Origin: Byssochlamys sp. IMV 00236
Lineage: Eukaryota > Ascomycota > Eurotiomycetes > Eurotiales > Thermoascaceae
Assembly: GCA_001931875.2 (NCBI GenBank)
Contig: MSJH02000577.1
Span: 1 to 20,719 of the forward strand
DNA: 20,719 bases
Reading direction: 5' to 3'
In this document: piece after piece, positions 9,736-19,600 of the stretch
Position numbering within the stretch: position 1 is the first letter of the stretch
Layout of the letters: each line of letters begins with the position of its first letter
Notes under the pieces: generated by a model
Database searches by the model: none
What the model was told of the DNA's origin: nothing
The model's input: the letters and a program-made list of their open reading frames with translations, nothing else
Position numbers and translations under genes: made by a program

Positions 9736-11009
9736 TTAGTAATATTCTCCTTTTTTATAATATTTGCTGGTGGGATAATTTATCCCTGTTTATTTATAAA
9801 TTAGTGTATATAGAGCTTAGGGGCTCTTCTTATAACTTAGAGGTAGATATTACTACTTATCTTCTTATACGCTAATATTCTTAGTTTAGGGGGGCATTAG
9901 GTTACCTCTTTAAATTGCTAGGTCCCTCCTCTTTTATTATACTTTAAGGCGCTTAATACTAATAGGGCAGTTCTTTAGAATATGCTTTACCTTTATCTAA
10001 TAATAGGACTCTAATTTTTTTAATAGTAATAATTATATTAGATATATAAGAGGTATTTATTCTCTATTAAGAAGTAACAGCAGTTCTTTTTATATAATAT
10101 TCTTAGTAATTTATTTTAAACCCTATTATTTATTAGTATATATATAAGAAGCTATAAGTAATATATATTTTCTTAATAATTCCTTTAGAATAGTAATATT
10201 ATCTAATAGCTCTCTGATTATATATTTAGCAGCCTTCTGCATCTCTTAAGAGAACTTAAAAAATAGATTAAATAATATTCTCTCTTCTACTAGAGAGTTA
10301 TTATTTTTTAATTTAATAATATTATCTATATCTATTATTAATTTATTTAATATATATTTAATATCTATATTAAGTAATATATATATCTTAATAATATATA
10401 AGCTTAAAGCTAAAAAGGCTTCGGATATTTAATTATTTAAGAGTACTCTTAGTTATCTAATAGGTTATTTAAATGCTAACTAGTTAGGTTCTTAGTTATT
10501 TAAATATAATAGTCTATTCTAAGTTATAGTTAATATAAGACTTCTAACTTTTATACTATTCTGTTACTAATAACTAGTAAGGGTAATTAATATTTACTCT
10601 AGATTATTCCTTAGACCTTACTTATTAGTTTATAAATAATTCCTTAATATAGATTTAAATAGCCAACTCGGCTTATCTATTAACTTAGGGAAATAAAATA
10701 AAATAGCCTAATTAGCTTATCTATATTTATATTATTAATATATAGTCTTATCTTATTTAATACTTTACTCTAAATAGCAGAAGAACTGCTTAGCTTATTA
10801 AGTTTTAGTATATATAATATAAAGCTCTAAATAATAGATTTCTTTATTTAGCTCTAGCCTTAAATAGTAATTTTTATTATTTAGCCTTTATTTTTAACTA
10901 TCTAATATTAGACTTAGTATAAAGAGATATTTAGTATAAAAATATTATACTGCCTCTAATATATAGGCTAGCTTTCCTATTAATATCTAATATTATTATA
11001 CTGCTTTAG
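9736..11009 (-). pseudogene. In-frame C-terminal extension of gypsy F pol with second zinc-knuckle-like motif
   Basis: The pol frame continues past the chromodomain for about 430 codons without frameshift. Two long stretches are nearly stop-free: 60 codons at 10249-10428 and 39 at 10129-10245, parted by one TAA. This is notable in DNA this rich in TAA and TAG. The residues are helix-forming (for example ISEAFLALSLYIIKIYIL and SLVEERILFNLFFKFS, then EMQKAAKYIIRELLDNITIL). Near 9961-10005 the frame reads ESYY, a stop, then IKVKHILKNCPI. HILKNC has the H-x4-C half of a CCHC knuckle. A helical block followed by a knuckle resembles a Gag layout, here in the place where env-like genes sit. I do not recognise the protein. 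It could be a pol C-terminal domain, a third gene, or a captured gag fragment. Confidence 0.45.
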
Positions 11010-14000
11010 ATATATTTTTAATATATTTAGAAGGCTTCTATATATTCTTTTAGTGTCTATAATTATACTATTTAATAAGGTATTTTAATATTTTATTACG
11101 GCCCTTAATATTAAATATCTCTTTAACTTCTTATTTATTATACTGTCTTATATTATTTAAGACTTAAACTAGCGGTTTAGGCTTTAGATCTATATATAAT
11201 TTGTTTTATTTCTATAGGGATAATAAAGATATATAGAAAACTAAATATATCTAATATAAAAGAAGTAGTTTTAGACAGTAAGCTTAGGGGCCGACTTTAG
11301 CTAAGACCTTAAATAGACCCTAATGTTTATTATTAAGCTTTTTATTAAGTCTATTTATATGCAGGTATTTAGTATTAAGGAGGATTTTATTGCCGATTTT
11401 AAAATTTATTAATTTATCTAGAGACTTCTCTAGTATTTAATCTTAAAGTAATAAAAAGTATTTAATAAATTCTCTATATAGCTTCTAAATATCTTATATA
11501 AATTATATTATATTAGTATCTCTATTAATAGGGACCTTAGTTAAACTTAGTAATTTTAAGTGCCGGCTATAGCAGATAAAGAATAGGGATATTTCTATTA
11601 CCGCCTAATAAGAGTTATTATAAGTATATTCTATAATTGCTAATAAGTAAGCTTAATTATTCTATTGCTAATTTATAAATATCCTTAGATATTATTCTAG
11701 TATTTAATTTAAATATTCTATTACCTTATTTATTTAAGAGTAAAATACTATAAATAGTTAGTAGTTTATATTAAGGGCCTTAGCTAATATTATCCAGAAA
11801 CTTAATATAAATAATAAGCCTTTATTTAAGATAATAGATCTCTATATACTATAGAGATAAAATATATTCTTAATATAAAGCTGCGCGAAGATTCTTATAT
11901 CTATTTTTACAGTATATATTATAAAATAGCTTATCTTACTAAATTAATTAATAAATACTAAGATTATAAAATAATTTAACCTAGAATTATTTATACTCTT
12001 AGGAAGTCCTAAAATAAAATTTATTATTATATAGTCTTATAATCTATTAGGCACTAGTAATACTATTAAAATACTATAATATATCTACGCTAGTTTAGCT
12101 CTTTAGTATACTAGATAACTCTAAATATAATCTACTATTATAAATACTAAATTAGGCTAAAATATCTATCTTCTAATTCTCTTAATTATAGTTTCCTTAC
12201 CCTAATAGCTACTTACTCTTAAGTTATAGAATTTATAAAGAATAACTAGTTAGAATTTCTCTGTAAGAATATATATTTTAGTATAATTATAATAAAAAAT
12301 ACTATTATTCTTATCTTAATAGATATCTAGCTAAGTATATATTATTAACTTTATCTCTTCTATATAACTATACTTAATTTAGTCCTATAAAGGAATATCT
12401 AGTCCTTAATCTTAATCTGAAAATAGATCTTATAATAATATCTTAAAGTAATAATATTTCTCTATACATTATATTACTCTAATTTAAAGGAGTTAAGCTA
12501 ATATATTCTTCAGTATTTATTAGGATTTATAATTATCTTAATATAATAGGCTGTTAGTAGAGTTATATTTCCTAGGCCTATATCTAATATAGAACTAAAA
12601 CTATAAGAGATATTCTATTTATTTAGCTTATTTCTTAGATAAAATCTATATTATTAAGAAATATTTTAGATTATTATAGTCTATAATTACTTTAACTAGT
12701 TTAACTATTTTAATAAAAAAATATCTCTAAACTTTAAAAGCATTAATAATAGTAAATAATTCTTATTTATATATTAGCTAATATAATTCTATATTTATAA
12801 ACTTTACACTATAGAATATAATAGGATATTATACTCTATCCTTAAATAGCTAGCTTAATATCGCTAACCTAGTAAAACTACTAGCATTTATCTCTAATAT
12901 GCGCGGTTTATTTAGATTAAAATACCTTAATAATAGGGCCTTTATAAAGCACTTCTTAAGTATTTAGAAGCTTATTTAGGCTTCTTCTCTCTATATAAAT
13001 AATATATTACATTTTATAAGTTAAGTTAATAAAAGGGTAATTTAGCTATAATATCTAATAAACTAATAATAGAAATTATAGAAACTAAGAAACTAGATTA
13101 AGTTTATTATTAATATTAGGATAAGCTAGGCGGTAATAATATCTGTTCGCTATTTATTTATTACTACCCCTTAAGATATAATTATAAACTCTAAGAATAT
13201 AACTCTAAAGATAAAGAATTTATATTTCTTTAATTTATAAAATAGGCTATTATCTAATAAGCTCTAAAGAACTACTCTTATATACTAGATATAAAGCTTC
13301 CTATTATAGCTAAAGATAAGTATATTATCTAGATAAACTATATAATATTTATTAATATACTATCTAAGTATTATATTTATAAATACTTAAAATATTACTA
13401 GGGCATTATAGAGACTAAATAGTATTACTCGCTACTTAAATAAACTATATCTAGTATAAAAGGCTGTTTTTTACTTATATTCCTCCGCTATACAGATTAA
13501 ATAGTATACTAAGCAAAGGTTTAAATAGGTAAAAATAACTATATTTTATAGCCTTAAGAATAGGTTATCTATTATCAGAACTAAGTATTTATTCTTAATT
13601 ATCCTCTTATTAATAACCTTAAAATCTGCATAAAACTATAGAACTCTAGGTTATTTAGGTATAAATAATAATAGTAAGGCGCACGGTATATTAAAGGGCT
13701 AGATATACCCTTATTCTAAACCTTTATTTAGAAACTTATTAAGTAGTTCTAATTTATATTCTAATAAATAGTAATATAGTCTATATAGGAGTATTACTCC
13801 TTTAATAAAGTTAATCTTATAGTTAATGCCTGGTCTTTATAGAGGCAGATATTTAGCTTTCTTTTTATTAAATACTTATACTAGATCTATATACTCCTGC
13901 GGTATTTTAATAGTAACTAAGTCTTCTTTTTTCTTTAAGTTTATTGCTGCTATAAGTAAGCCTAATTAGGGTATAGATATAAAATCTTCTTTAATATTAT

Positions 14001-14420
14001 CTTTTATATTCTTTTTAATTTCTATTATATATCTTATTTTAGAGATCTTTTACCGCTTAGCTAATTGCTTTAATATACTTCTTTCTTTTTAATTAATTAA
14101 TAGATTTACGGCTATTAGCTATAGTAAACTAAGAATTATATTAAATACTATTAGTAATACTCTAAATATATAAAGTTCTATTTTCTTACTTAAGACTATA
14201 TAATATAGTATAAAATAGTGCTTTATTAGTTTCGCTAGTTATATATTATTAATATCCTAAATGCTTAGTAATAATACTAGTCCTAAAGTTAGATAAATCC
14301 TCTTAATTTACCCTATTACTACTATATTAATATAGTTTATATTTATACTACTATTAATTAATGCTATTAATATTATAATATTCTTTATAGCTAATAATAC
14401 TGCTATTAAAACTAATATTT
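11010..14420 (-). pseudogene. Gypsy F pol remnant: protease, RT, RNase H, integrase, chromodomain
   Basis: All domains share one minus-strand frame. Protease: LINSSINI at 14341-14361, from LIDSGAS, with the catalytic Asp now Asn. RT (~13930-13200): IAEEYKQKTAFYTRYSLF, and the active site YLDN at 13324-13335, from YLDD. RNase H (~13000-12560): LEINASSF for LETDASSF, then AFKVQRYFF. Integrase: zinc-domain remnant SYLVYQRAK near 12100-12120; catalytic Asp now Asn at 12019-12021 and 11824-11826; Glu intact (gaa, 11716-11718), 35 residues after the second Asp. After the core come the C-terminal domain (LNNKHQGLFKVLAKVGP, ~11340-11275) and the chromodomain at ~11160-11010 (EVKEIFNIKGRNKILKYLIK). 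The protein would copy the RNA and insert the DNA copy. It cannot function now. Confidence 0.93.
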
Positions 14421-14589
14421 TAATTCTATTAAATACAGGGATATAAGATAATAATATCTAAATATATATAATACTTAAGTTATTTAATAAAACTATATTA
14501 GTATTTTATTCGAGTCTATTTTAAGGGAAATAGGCTTTTAGAGTTAGTTCCCCTTTTAATTTTTTATACCTATAACCTCTATTAATTAG

Positions 14590-15700
14590 AAAGCCTTTAA
14601 GCATTATTTTTTTAATAGCCTTTTTTTCTATATCTTAAACAGAAGCCCTTATTATATTATCTCTTCTACTCCTTATCTAATAGATTATATCTCTTATTCT
14701 TATAAGATATCTAGAATAGTTACTTATAATCTTATCCTTAACCTCTAATCTTTATTATTATTTCCCTATTAGATAACTAGCTTTATATATTAAATACTCT
14801 AATTGCCCTAAAATAATTATAATAGCCTTAAAATAACTATTTTATACGGCGTCTTTTTTTTTATATATAGACCTCCGCCTATTAAGCAGCGCGCTTCTAT
14901 TCTATATATAAGGCTAGAAAATATGCAAAATACTTTTAATAAACCTTATAGATAATATGCAGTATAAGCTTATAGCTGAACGCATCGCTTAGAGCTATAT
15001 TATTCTAATCTAGATCTATTATAATAGTTTTAAATTTATTAATAAAATCCTATAATAGTTAGTTAAAATATTATTAAAAGTTAAATATTTTTTAAGCAGT
15101 AATAATCTTAGTATTTGCTAGTCTATAATAGTCTAATAGCTAATAGCGTAATAGTATATAATTCTAGAATATTAGATTTTCCAGATTATTAATCTTTAAT
15201 ATTATTAAATATCTCTTTATTCTACCCTTTATATATAAATAAAGATAGGAAGCTTACTCTCTAGTATTATACAGTATCTTATTTTCTAGCTATTTATTAA
15301 ATTCTATAATCTAATATTTAAGTTTTTCTACTAAGCTATTAAATATTTTTAGATATTAAAGTTTAAGCTTTTTGCTAATTAATATTATAAAAAGTTTTAA
15401 ATTTTAACTATTATTATTATTATTAGATTATATTATAGTCTATATCTATTCTTACTAAATTAAGGCTTCTAGCTACTATTAGAGCTCTTGTATTTATATT
15501 TAAAGCGCTATTATCTGCTTAGACTAAGACTGCTAGGTATACAGCTGCTAGGTATAAGGCTATTAAGTATATAGCTACTAAATATATAGCTGTTAGATAT
15601 ATAGCTGCTGGATATATAGCTAGGTATTTAGAATATATAGCTGCTAAATATATAGCTAAGTATTAAAAATATATAACTGCTATAGTAGGGCATTATTATT
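14590..15700 (-). pseudogene. Gypsy F gag remnant with zinc knuckle
   Basis: A frame one base out of phase with pol (codons end at 14639, 14642...) reads FINKFKTIIIDLD near 15030, then IALSDAFSYKLILHIIYKVY at ~14990-14940. This is the usual C-terminal part of a gypsy capsid domain. It ends in the knuckle CLRYRKKGYQKNNA (14600-14641), a decayed CxxCxxxxH: the first Cys survives, while the second Cys and the His are Tyr. The N-terminal part contains the pentapeptide repeat at 15531-15680. The start codon cannot be located. Passing to pol needs a +1 shift between about 14600 and 14358, as in Ty3, although an indel would look the same. Confidence 0.75.
15531..15680. repeat. 15-bp minisatellite in gag (QQLYI/T pentapeptide)
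   Basis: Six consecutive 15-bp units lie at 15531-15620 (forms of TGCTAGGTATACAGC). They are followed by a 21-bp variant, another 15-bp unit and a second 21-bp variant. The period is a multiple of three in every unit, so the gag frame is kept. On the minus strand that frame reads repeats of Gln-Gln-Leu-Tyr-Ile/Thr, with the Gln codons partly turned into stops. Unlike a CRISPR array there are no spacers. Confidence 0.85.
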
Positions 15701-16287
15701 CTCCTTTAGGGCTAAAAATTCTTATTAATTATTCTATAGGCAGTTAAATAGTTCTATTACTCTTACTATTATATTATTTATTAAATCCCCCCTATAGCCC
15801 TAGTCTTACGCTCCTATTATTATTAAGGATATTTCTTATTACTATTATTTATAATTATTATTTTATAAAGAGTTCTACTATTATTAATAATTCCTAATCG
15901 GCTCTTATTAGCTTAAAGAAATTATAGGATTTCTAATATTAAGGCCGGTTCTCTTATTATCTATAGGTTAAAGGTTAGCTATTCTGCCTAATCTTATAAT
16001 TATATATAAATTATTATAATAAGGTCTTATTATCTATAACTATAGTAAGTTATAATCTATTTTAGTTTATTATAGTCTTTTAGTAAAATATAAAGCTATA
16101 GCCTTTTAAAACTGCAATTATCTAAAGTTATAGTTACCTATAGTTTACCTTAATAAGCTGCGGTTTACTATAGTTTACTAAAGTTCTCTATAGTTTATAA
16201 TATAAGTCTAAAAGTTTATTTAATAATTTAAAGCCTTTAAGATTATAGGATAATAAAAAAATAATAAAATAAATAAGAAAATAATAA
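15701..16287 (-). other. Gypsy F leader, primer-site region, possible gag start
   Basis: This is the stretch between the 5' LTR and recognisable gag. The bases next to the LTR (TTATTATTTTCTTATT on the minus strand) should contain the primer-binding site, but no tRNA match is evident after RIP. Between 16020 and 16205 several copies of a short motif, TATAGTTTAC or close variants on the plus strand, recur. CTGCGGTTTACT (16158-16169) also occurs as CTGTGGTTTACT at the other end of the element (8551-8562). Gag may begin within 15700-15900, but this cannot be shown. Confidence 0.5.
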
Positions 16288-16417
16288 TGCGGTAATTAAA
16301 GGTTTTCTTATTAAGGATTAAAAGAGATCTAAAGATTAGAGATATCTAAGTATACTAGGTATCACGTGACCGGCAGGTCACGTGACCCTCGAGACCTGGG
16401 GGTTATTATCTATGACA
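16288..16417 (-). repeat. 5' LTR of gypsy F
   Basis: This is the better preserved LTR in its central part. It begins TGTCATAG and ends ACCGCA on the minus strand. It contains an uneroded palindrome at 16362-16385. By RIP direction, six changes are derived in this copy. No promoter or poly(A) signal can be singled out with confidence. Confidence 0.95.
16362..16385. promoter_or_regulatory. Palindrome with two CACGTG (E-box) sites in the LTR
   Basis: TCACGTGACC (16362-16371) and its complement GGTCACGTGA (16376-16385) are separated by GGCA. CACGTG is the core site of basic helix-loop-helix factors in fungi, so this is a plausible promoter or enhancer of the element. That role is inferred from the motif only. 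The matching site in the other LTR (8416-8439) is destroyed by eight transitions. Confidence 0.5.
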
Positions 16418-17575
16418 ATTAGCTATTATATTTCTAGTCCTATTATATTTTATATTAATTTAAATTTTTTTAGTATAGATTATATATATAGTAATATATA
16501 ATATTAATATGCTTTAATCTATTATAAGTATAAGTATCTTTAATTAAAAATAGTAATATTTAATTATCTCTAAAGAGTTTTACTAAAGAGCTTATTATAA
16601 AAGATAATTCTTTCTTTATAATTAGCTTATATTAGTTTAAACTAATATATTCTTTATAACTTATATTATATAAAAATAATATTAGCTATTATAATTATTT
16701 TACTGCTTAATATATAATTATATATTTAATCTCTATTATTAAGGTTATAATAAACTTCTATTTTTAATTTAACTAGCTAATTAAATAGCTTACTATAATA
16801 AAAATATTTCTTAAGATTAATATTTAGTCTATTTTATCTATTATATAATTTAAATTAAAATACTCTATAAGTTTCTAGTCTTAGTTCTTATAGAACTAGA
16901 GGCTTAAATATATAATTAATTATAAATATTTTATTAAGGATTTAAATAGCTTAAAATAGCCTTTAAATAAGTTAAATAAATATTAACTTAATTATCTTAT
17001 TATAAATATAATATTTAGTCTTATTATAATTACTAAATAAATAAATACTTTAATAATTCTTTAATATTCCCTTTAATTAGCTCTCTTATTTTATAGACTA
17101 GCTAGTTTTAAATAATTATACTTATTTAGTAAAATACTAATAGAATAAGCTTTTTTCTTATTTATTCTATATCTTAATAGAATCTTCTAAGTATAATAAG
17201 ATTAATCTATAATTAATATTCTTTCTGCTTTATTATAAATAATCTAAATATTAAATATTTTATTTACTTCTCTTAAGTCCTTAATCTTATATACTATTTT
17301 AAACTCCTGTTTAAACTAATTAATATACTTTATCTGCTTTAAGCTAATTAAGATATTATTAATATATACTAAGATTAAAATCTCTTTTTTTAAGTATTAT
17401 AATAAGCATAGGTCTATATTTATTTAAATAAATTCTATTTTCTGTAATATTTTAATATAAAAATAGTTCTAATCTTATACTATTTATTTTAGACTATATA
17501 AAGATTTTAAGACTTTAAGTATTATTTTTAATAGAATATTTATTTTAAATAAAGTTACTATATAAATCTTCTCCT
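16418..17575 (-). pseudogene. Copia B pol remnant: RT and RNase H (right of gypsy F)
   Basis: On the minus strand the frame starts abruptly at EKIYIVTLF (the RT EEDLYMxxPxG region) next to the copia C LTR. It then reads KVLKSLYSLKQ, corresponding to KSLYGLKQ, and IEFIQINIDLCLL. The RT active site is YINNIL at 17350-17364 (from YVDDIL, both Asp now Asn). RNase H occupies ~16900-16600 with IDKIDQILILRNIFII (usual DKTDRKSTSGYIF), SYLISQLN and FIITLIIEIKYI (usual SVALSTTEAEY). It continues, interrupted by gypsy F, at 8341. The protease, integrase and gag of B are not in the window. Confidence 0.88.
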
Positions 17576-17840
17576 TAGTTAAAAAGAATTAGTTTAGATA
17601 AAATTCCCTAGACTATTATACTAGCTTAAAAGGGCTAATAATACTTAAGAAAAAAGAATATTAGCTTATATAATAGATATAAAATATATATTAGTATATT
17701 CTCTATTAAGATAATAGATTTTATAAGTAAGCTTAAGAGAAAGTTCTTTTAAATCTCTTAATTTTACTATAATAAAATTATTTCTAAAGATTTCCTTAAA
17801 GTAAAATCTTTAGTATATTAATATTTACTAGTTCTAACTA
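17576..17840 (-). repeat. 3' LTR of copia C (LTR type X)
   Basis: This is a 265-bp LTR with terminal TAGTTA...TAACTA on the minus strand, the RIP form of TGGTTA...TAACCA. It follows the copia C pol end. It matches 18419-18679 in inverted orientation and 6629-6825 in the same orientation. The outer end interrupts copia B RT, so C inserted into B. The adjacent target bases (CTCCT, 17571-17575) have no partner in the window. Confidence 0.85.
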
Positions 17841-18418
17841 CTATTTTATAATACTTCTCTTTAGTTTAAACTTATTAAGTTAATTAATTCTAATTAGCTT
17901 AAAAATCTTAAGAAATTTATTTTTAGCAATAGCTTAATAAAACTATTTACTATTATATCTTATATTTTAATAAATTTAATATTAATCTTATTTCTTTAAT
18001 ATAAGTTATATATATAATAATATATAATATTAATATATTTTAACCTTTTATAAGTATAGGTATTTCTAACTAATAATAATAATACTTAATTATCTTTATA
18101 AACCTTAACTAGAGAATTAATAGTAAAAGCTTACTCCTTTTTTATTATTAGTTTAAATTTATTTAGATTAATAAAATACTTATAGCCTATATCTCTTAAT
18201 AAAAAAGCTAACTATTAGAATTATTTTATAGCTTAATATATAGCTATATATTTAGCTTTTATAGTTAAAGTTATAATAAATTTTTATTTCTTACTTAATT
18301 AGCTTATTAAACTATTAGCTAAAATAAAGATATTCTTAAAGATTAATATTTAATTAGTCTTATTTATTATATAATTTAAATTTAAATACTTAATAAGTTA
18401 TTAGTTATTATAAAATAG
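17841..18418 (-). pseudogene. Copia C pol, C-terminal end (RNase H)
   Basis: On the minus strand this is a second, independent copy of the copia RNase H end. NKTDQLNI corresponds to the DKTDRKS region. After it come QEIKIYYNFNYKSQIYSYI for the STTEAEYIA region and SFIKLLLKINFLRFLSQL, then ELINLISLN at the pol end. An A/G-rich tract (AAAGAGAAGTATTATAAAAT on the minus strand, 17843-17862) precedes the LTR and is the probable polypurine tract. The part of C upstream of 18418 is missing because the copia D LTR begins there. Homology to copia B supplies the empty site used to analyse the gypsy F insertion. Confidence 0.8.
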
Positions 18419-18679
18419 TAGTTAAGACTAGTAAGTTTTAGTATAACTAAGATTTTACTTTAAGAAAATCTTTAGGAATAATTTTATTTTAATAAAATTA
18501 AGCAGCTTAAAGAAATTATTTCTTAAGCTCTATTTAAAATTTATTGCCTTAATTAAGAATATAAGAATATATTTTATATTTATTATATATATTAATACTC
18601 TTTCTCTTTAAATATTATTAACTCTTTAAGTTAATTAAATAGTCTAGAGACTTTTATTTAAATCTATTCTTTTTAACTA
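18419..18679 (+). repeat. 5' LTR of copia D (LTR type X)
   Basis: This is a 261-bp LTR starting TAGTTAAGACTAG and ending TTTTTAACTA. It is inverted relative to the copia C LTR at 17576-17840. The terminal inverted TAGTTA/TAACTA is preserved. The end is uncertain by two bases because TA is shared with the primer site. The 13 bases before it (TATTATAAAATAG) are identical to those before the copia C LTR on the other strand. Confidence 0.85.
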
Positions 18680-18695
18680 GTTATAAGCCCGGGTT
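18678..18695 (+). other. Candidate primer-binding site of copia D
   Basis: TAGTTATAAGCCCGGGTT follows the LTR. If the first A was G before RIP, it starts TGG, the complement of a tRNA CCA end. The rest would pair with an acceptor stem and a CCCGG T-stem. I cannot name the tRNA. The CCCGGG core is conspicuous in this AT-rich setting. Confidence 0.5.
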
Positions 18696-18699
18696 TATA

Positions 18700-19600
18700 A
18701 TAACTTAAAAAAAAATAGCTATATAATAAAAAATTCTTTATTTTAAATATTTAAGTTTAAATTAGTAATAATAAGCTATTTTTATATAAAAGGACCTGTA
18801 ATAAAACTGCTTTAATACTATATTAAGTATTAAATTTAATAAGGGTTAAATCTTATTAAAGGTTAGAATATTAATCTGCTATTATTATATTCTTAATAAA
18901 TAATATTAAAAGTAAGAAAAAAAAACCTATTTTTACTTTTTTAAAAAAGAATTATAAGAAATAATTTATTTATATAAAAAGATAGTTTATTAGTAAAGAT
19001 TACTAGAGAGCTATTAAGTTTATTAAAAAGCTATATAATAATTAGTTTAATAAGGCTAATATAATTACTTAATACTAGATTATTAAATATTTATTTAAAG
19101 ATAATTAAAATAGATTTATTAATTCTAATAATATATATATATTATAAAAAGCTCTATAAATAAAATATATAAAAACTCTCCCTAGTTAAAAGCGCTAATT
19201 TATTTAATTATTTATATATTTTTAAATAACTCTTAAATAAATATTCTTAAATATTTAAAATTAATTATAATAAATAAGAAAGAGAATTATAATATTTAAT
19301 AGTATAATATCTTTTTTAACTAAGCCTAAGGCTAAAATATAATAATTACTTTTAGTATTATTTAAAAAATATATTATAATTAAAGCAGTAATTAATATAT
19401 ATAAGAATTTAAAGGTAAATAATATTTTAGCTATTTTAGAAGAAATAAAGATTTAACTTTAAGTAAAACTAATTACTGCATTCTTAATAAAAAATAGGTA
19501 AACCCTTATTAAATATTATATTTATAAAGAAGATTATTATATTAAAGATTACCTATTTCTATTTACTGCTTAAAAAAATATAAGAAATAGCTAAAGATAG
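18700..19600 (+). pseudogene. Copia D gag remnant with zinc knuckle
   Basis: It matches the gag region of copia A, for example GAATTATAAGAAATAATTTA near 18950. Its zinc knuckle is legible at 19514-19552 as YYIYKEDYYIKDY, from CYICKEDHYIKDC. All three Cys and the His are now Tyr, each through a single RIP-type change. The spacing is CxxCx3Hx4C, one residue shorter than the common knuckle. The knuckle frame is the same as that of the protease and integrase downstream, so gag and pol may have been one reading frame in this family. Confidence 0.7.

Larger units (their letters stand above)
8342..16417 (-). mobile_element. Complete Ty3/gypsy retrotransposon F, RIP-inactivated
   Basis: The element spans 8,076 bp and is bounded by two direct 130-bp LTRs. 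On the minus strand it runs: LTR, leader, gag, protease, RT, RNase H, integrase, chromodomain, C-terminal extension, long 3' region, polypurine tract, LTR. The RNase H-integrase order and the chromodomain make it a chromovirus-like gypsy. It sits inside the end of copia B pol. Comparison with the uninterrupted copia C sequence at ~17930-17970 shows the empty site. The likely 5-bp target duplication is CTAAT/TTAAT (minus strand, differing by one RIP transition), leaving three unexplained bases (TTA) next to the 8342 end. G+C is visibly higher than in flanking elements, which fits a younger insertion. Confidence 0.95.

Noticed and set aside
15531..15680. Possible CRISPR array
   Set aside because: The 15-bp units are contiguous, with no unique spacers, and lie in frame inside a retrotransposon gag gene.
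17576..18679. Possible MITE or foldback element
   Set aside because: The arms are LTRs followed by copia coding remnants, and the centre encodes a copia RNase H end.
18684..18696. Possible tRNA gene fragment around CCCGGGTTT
   Set aside because: There is no cloverleaf around it. The position right after an LTR fits a primer-binding site.
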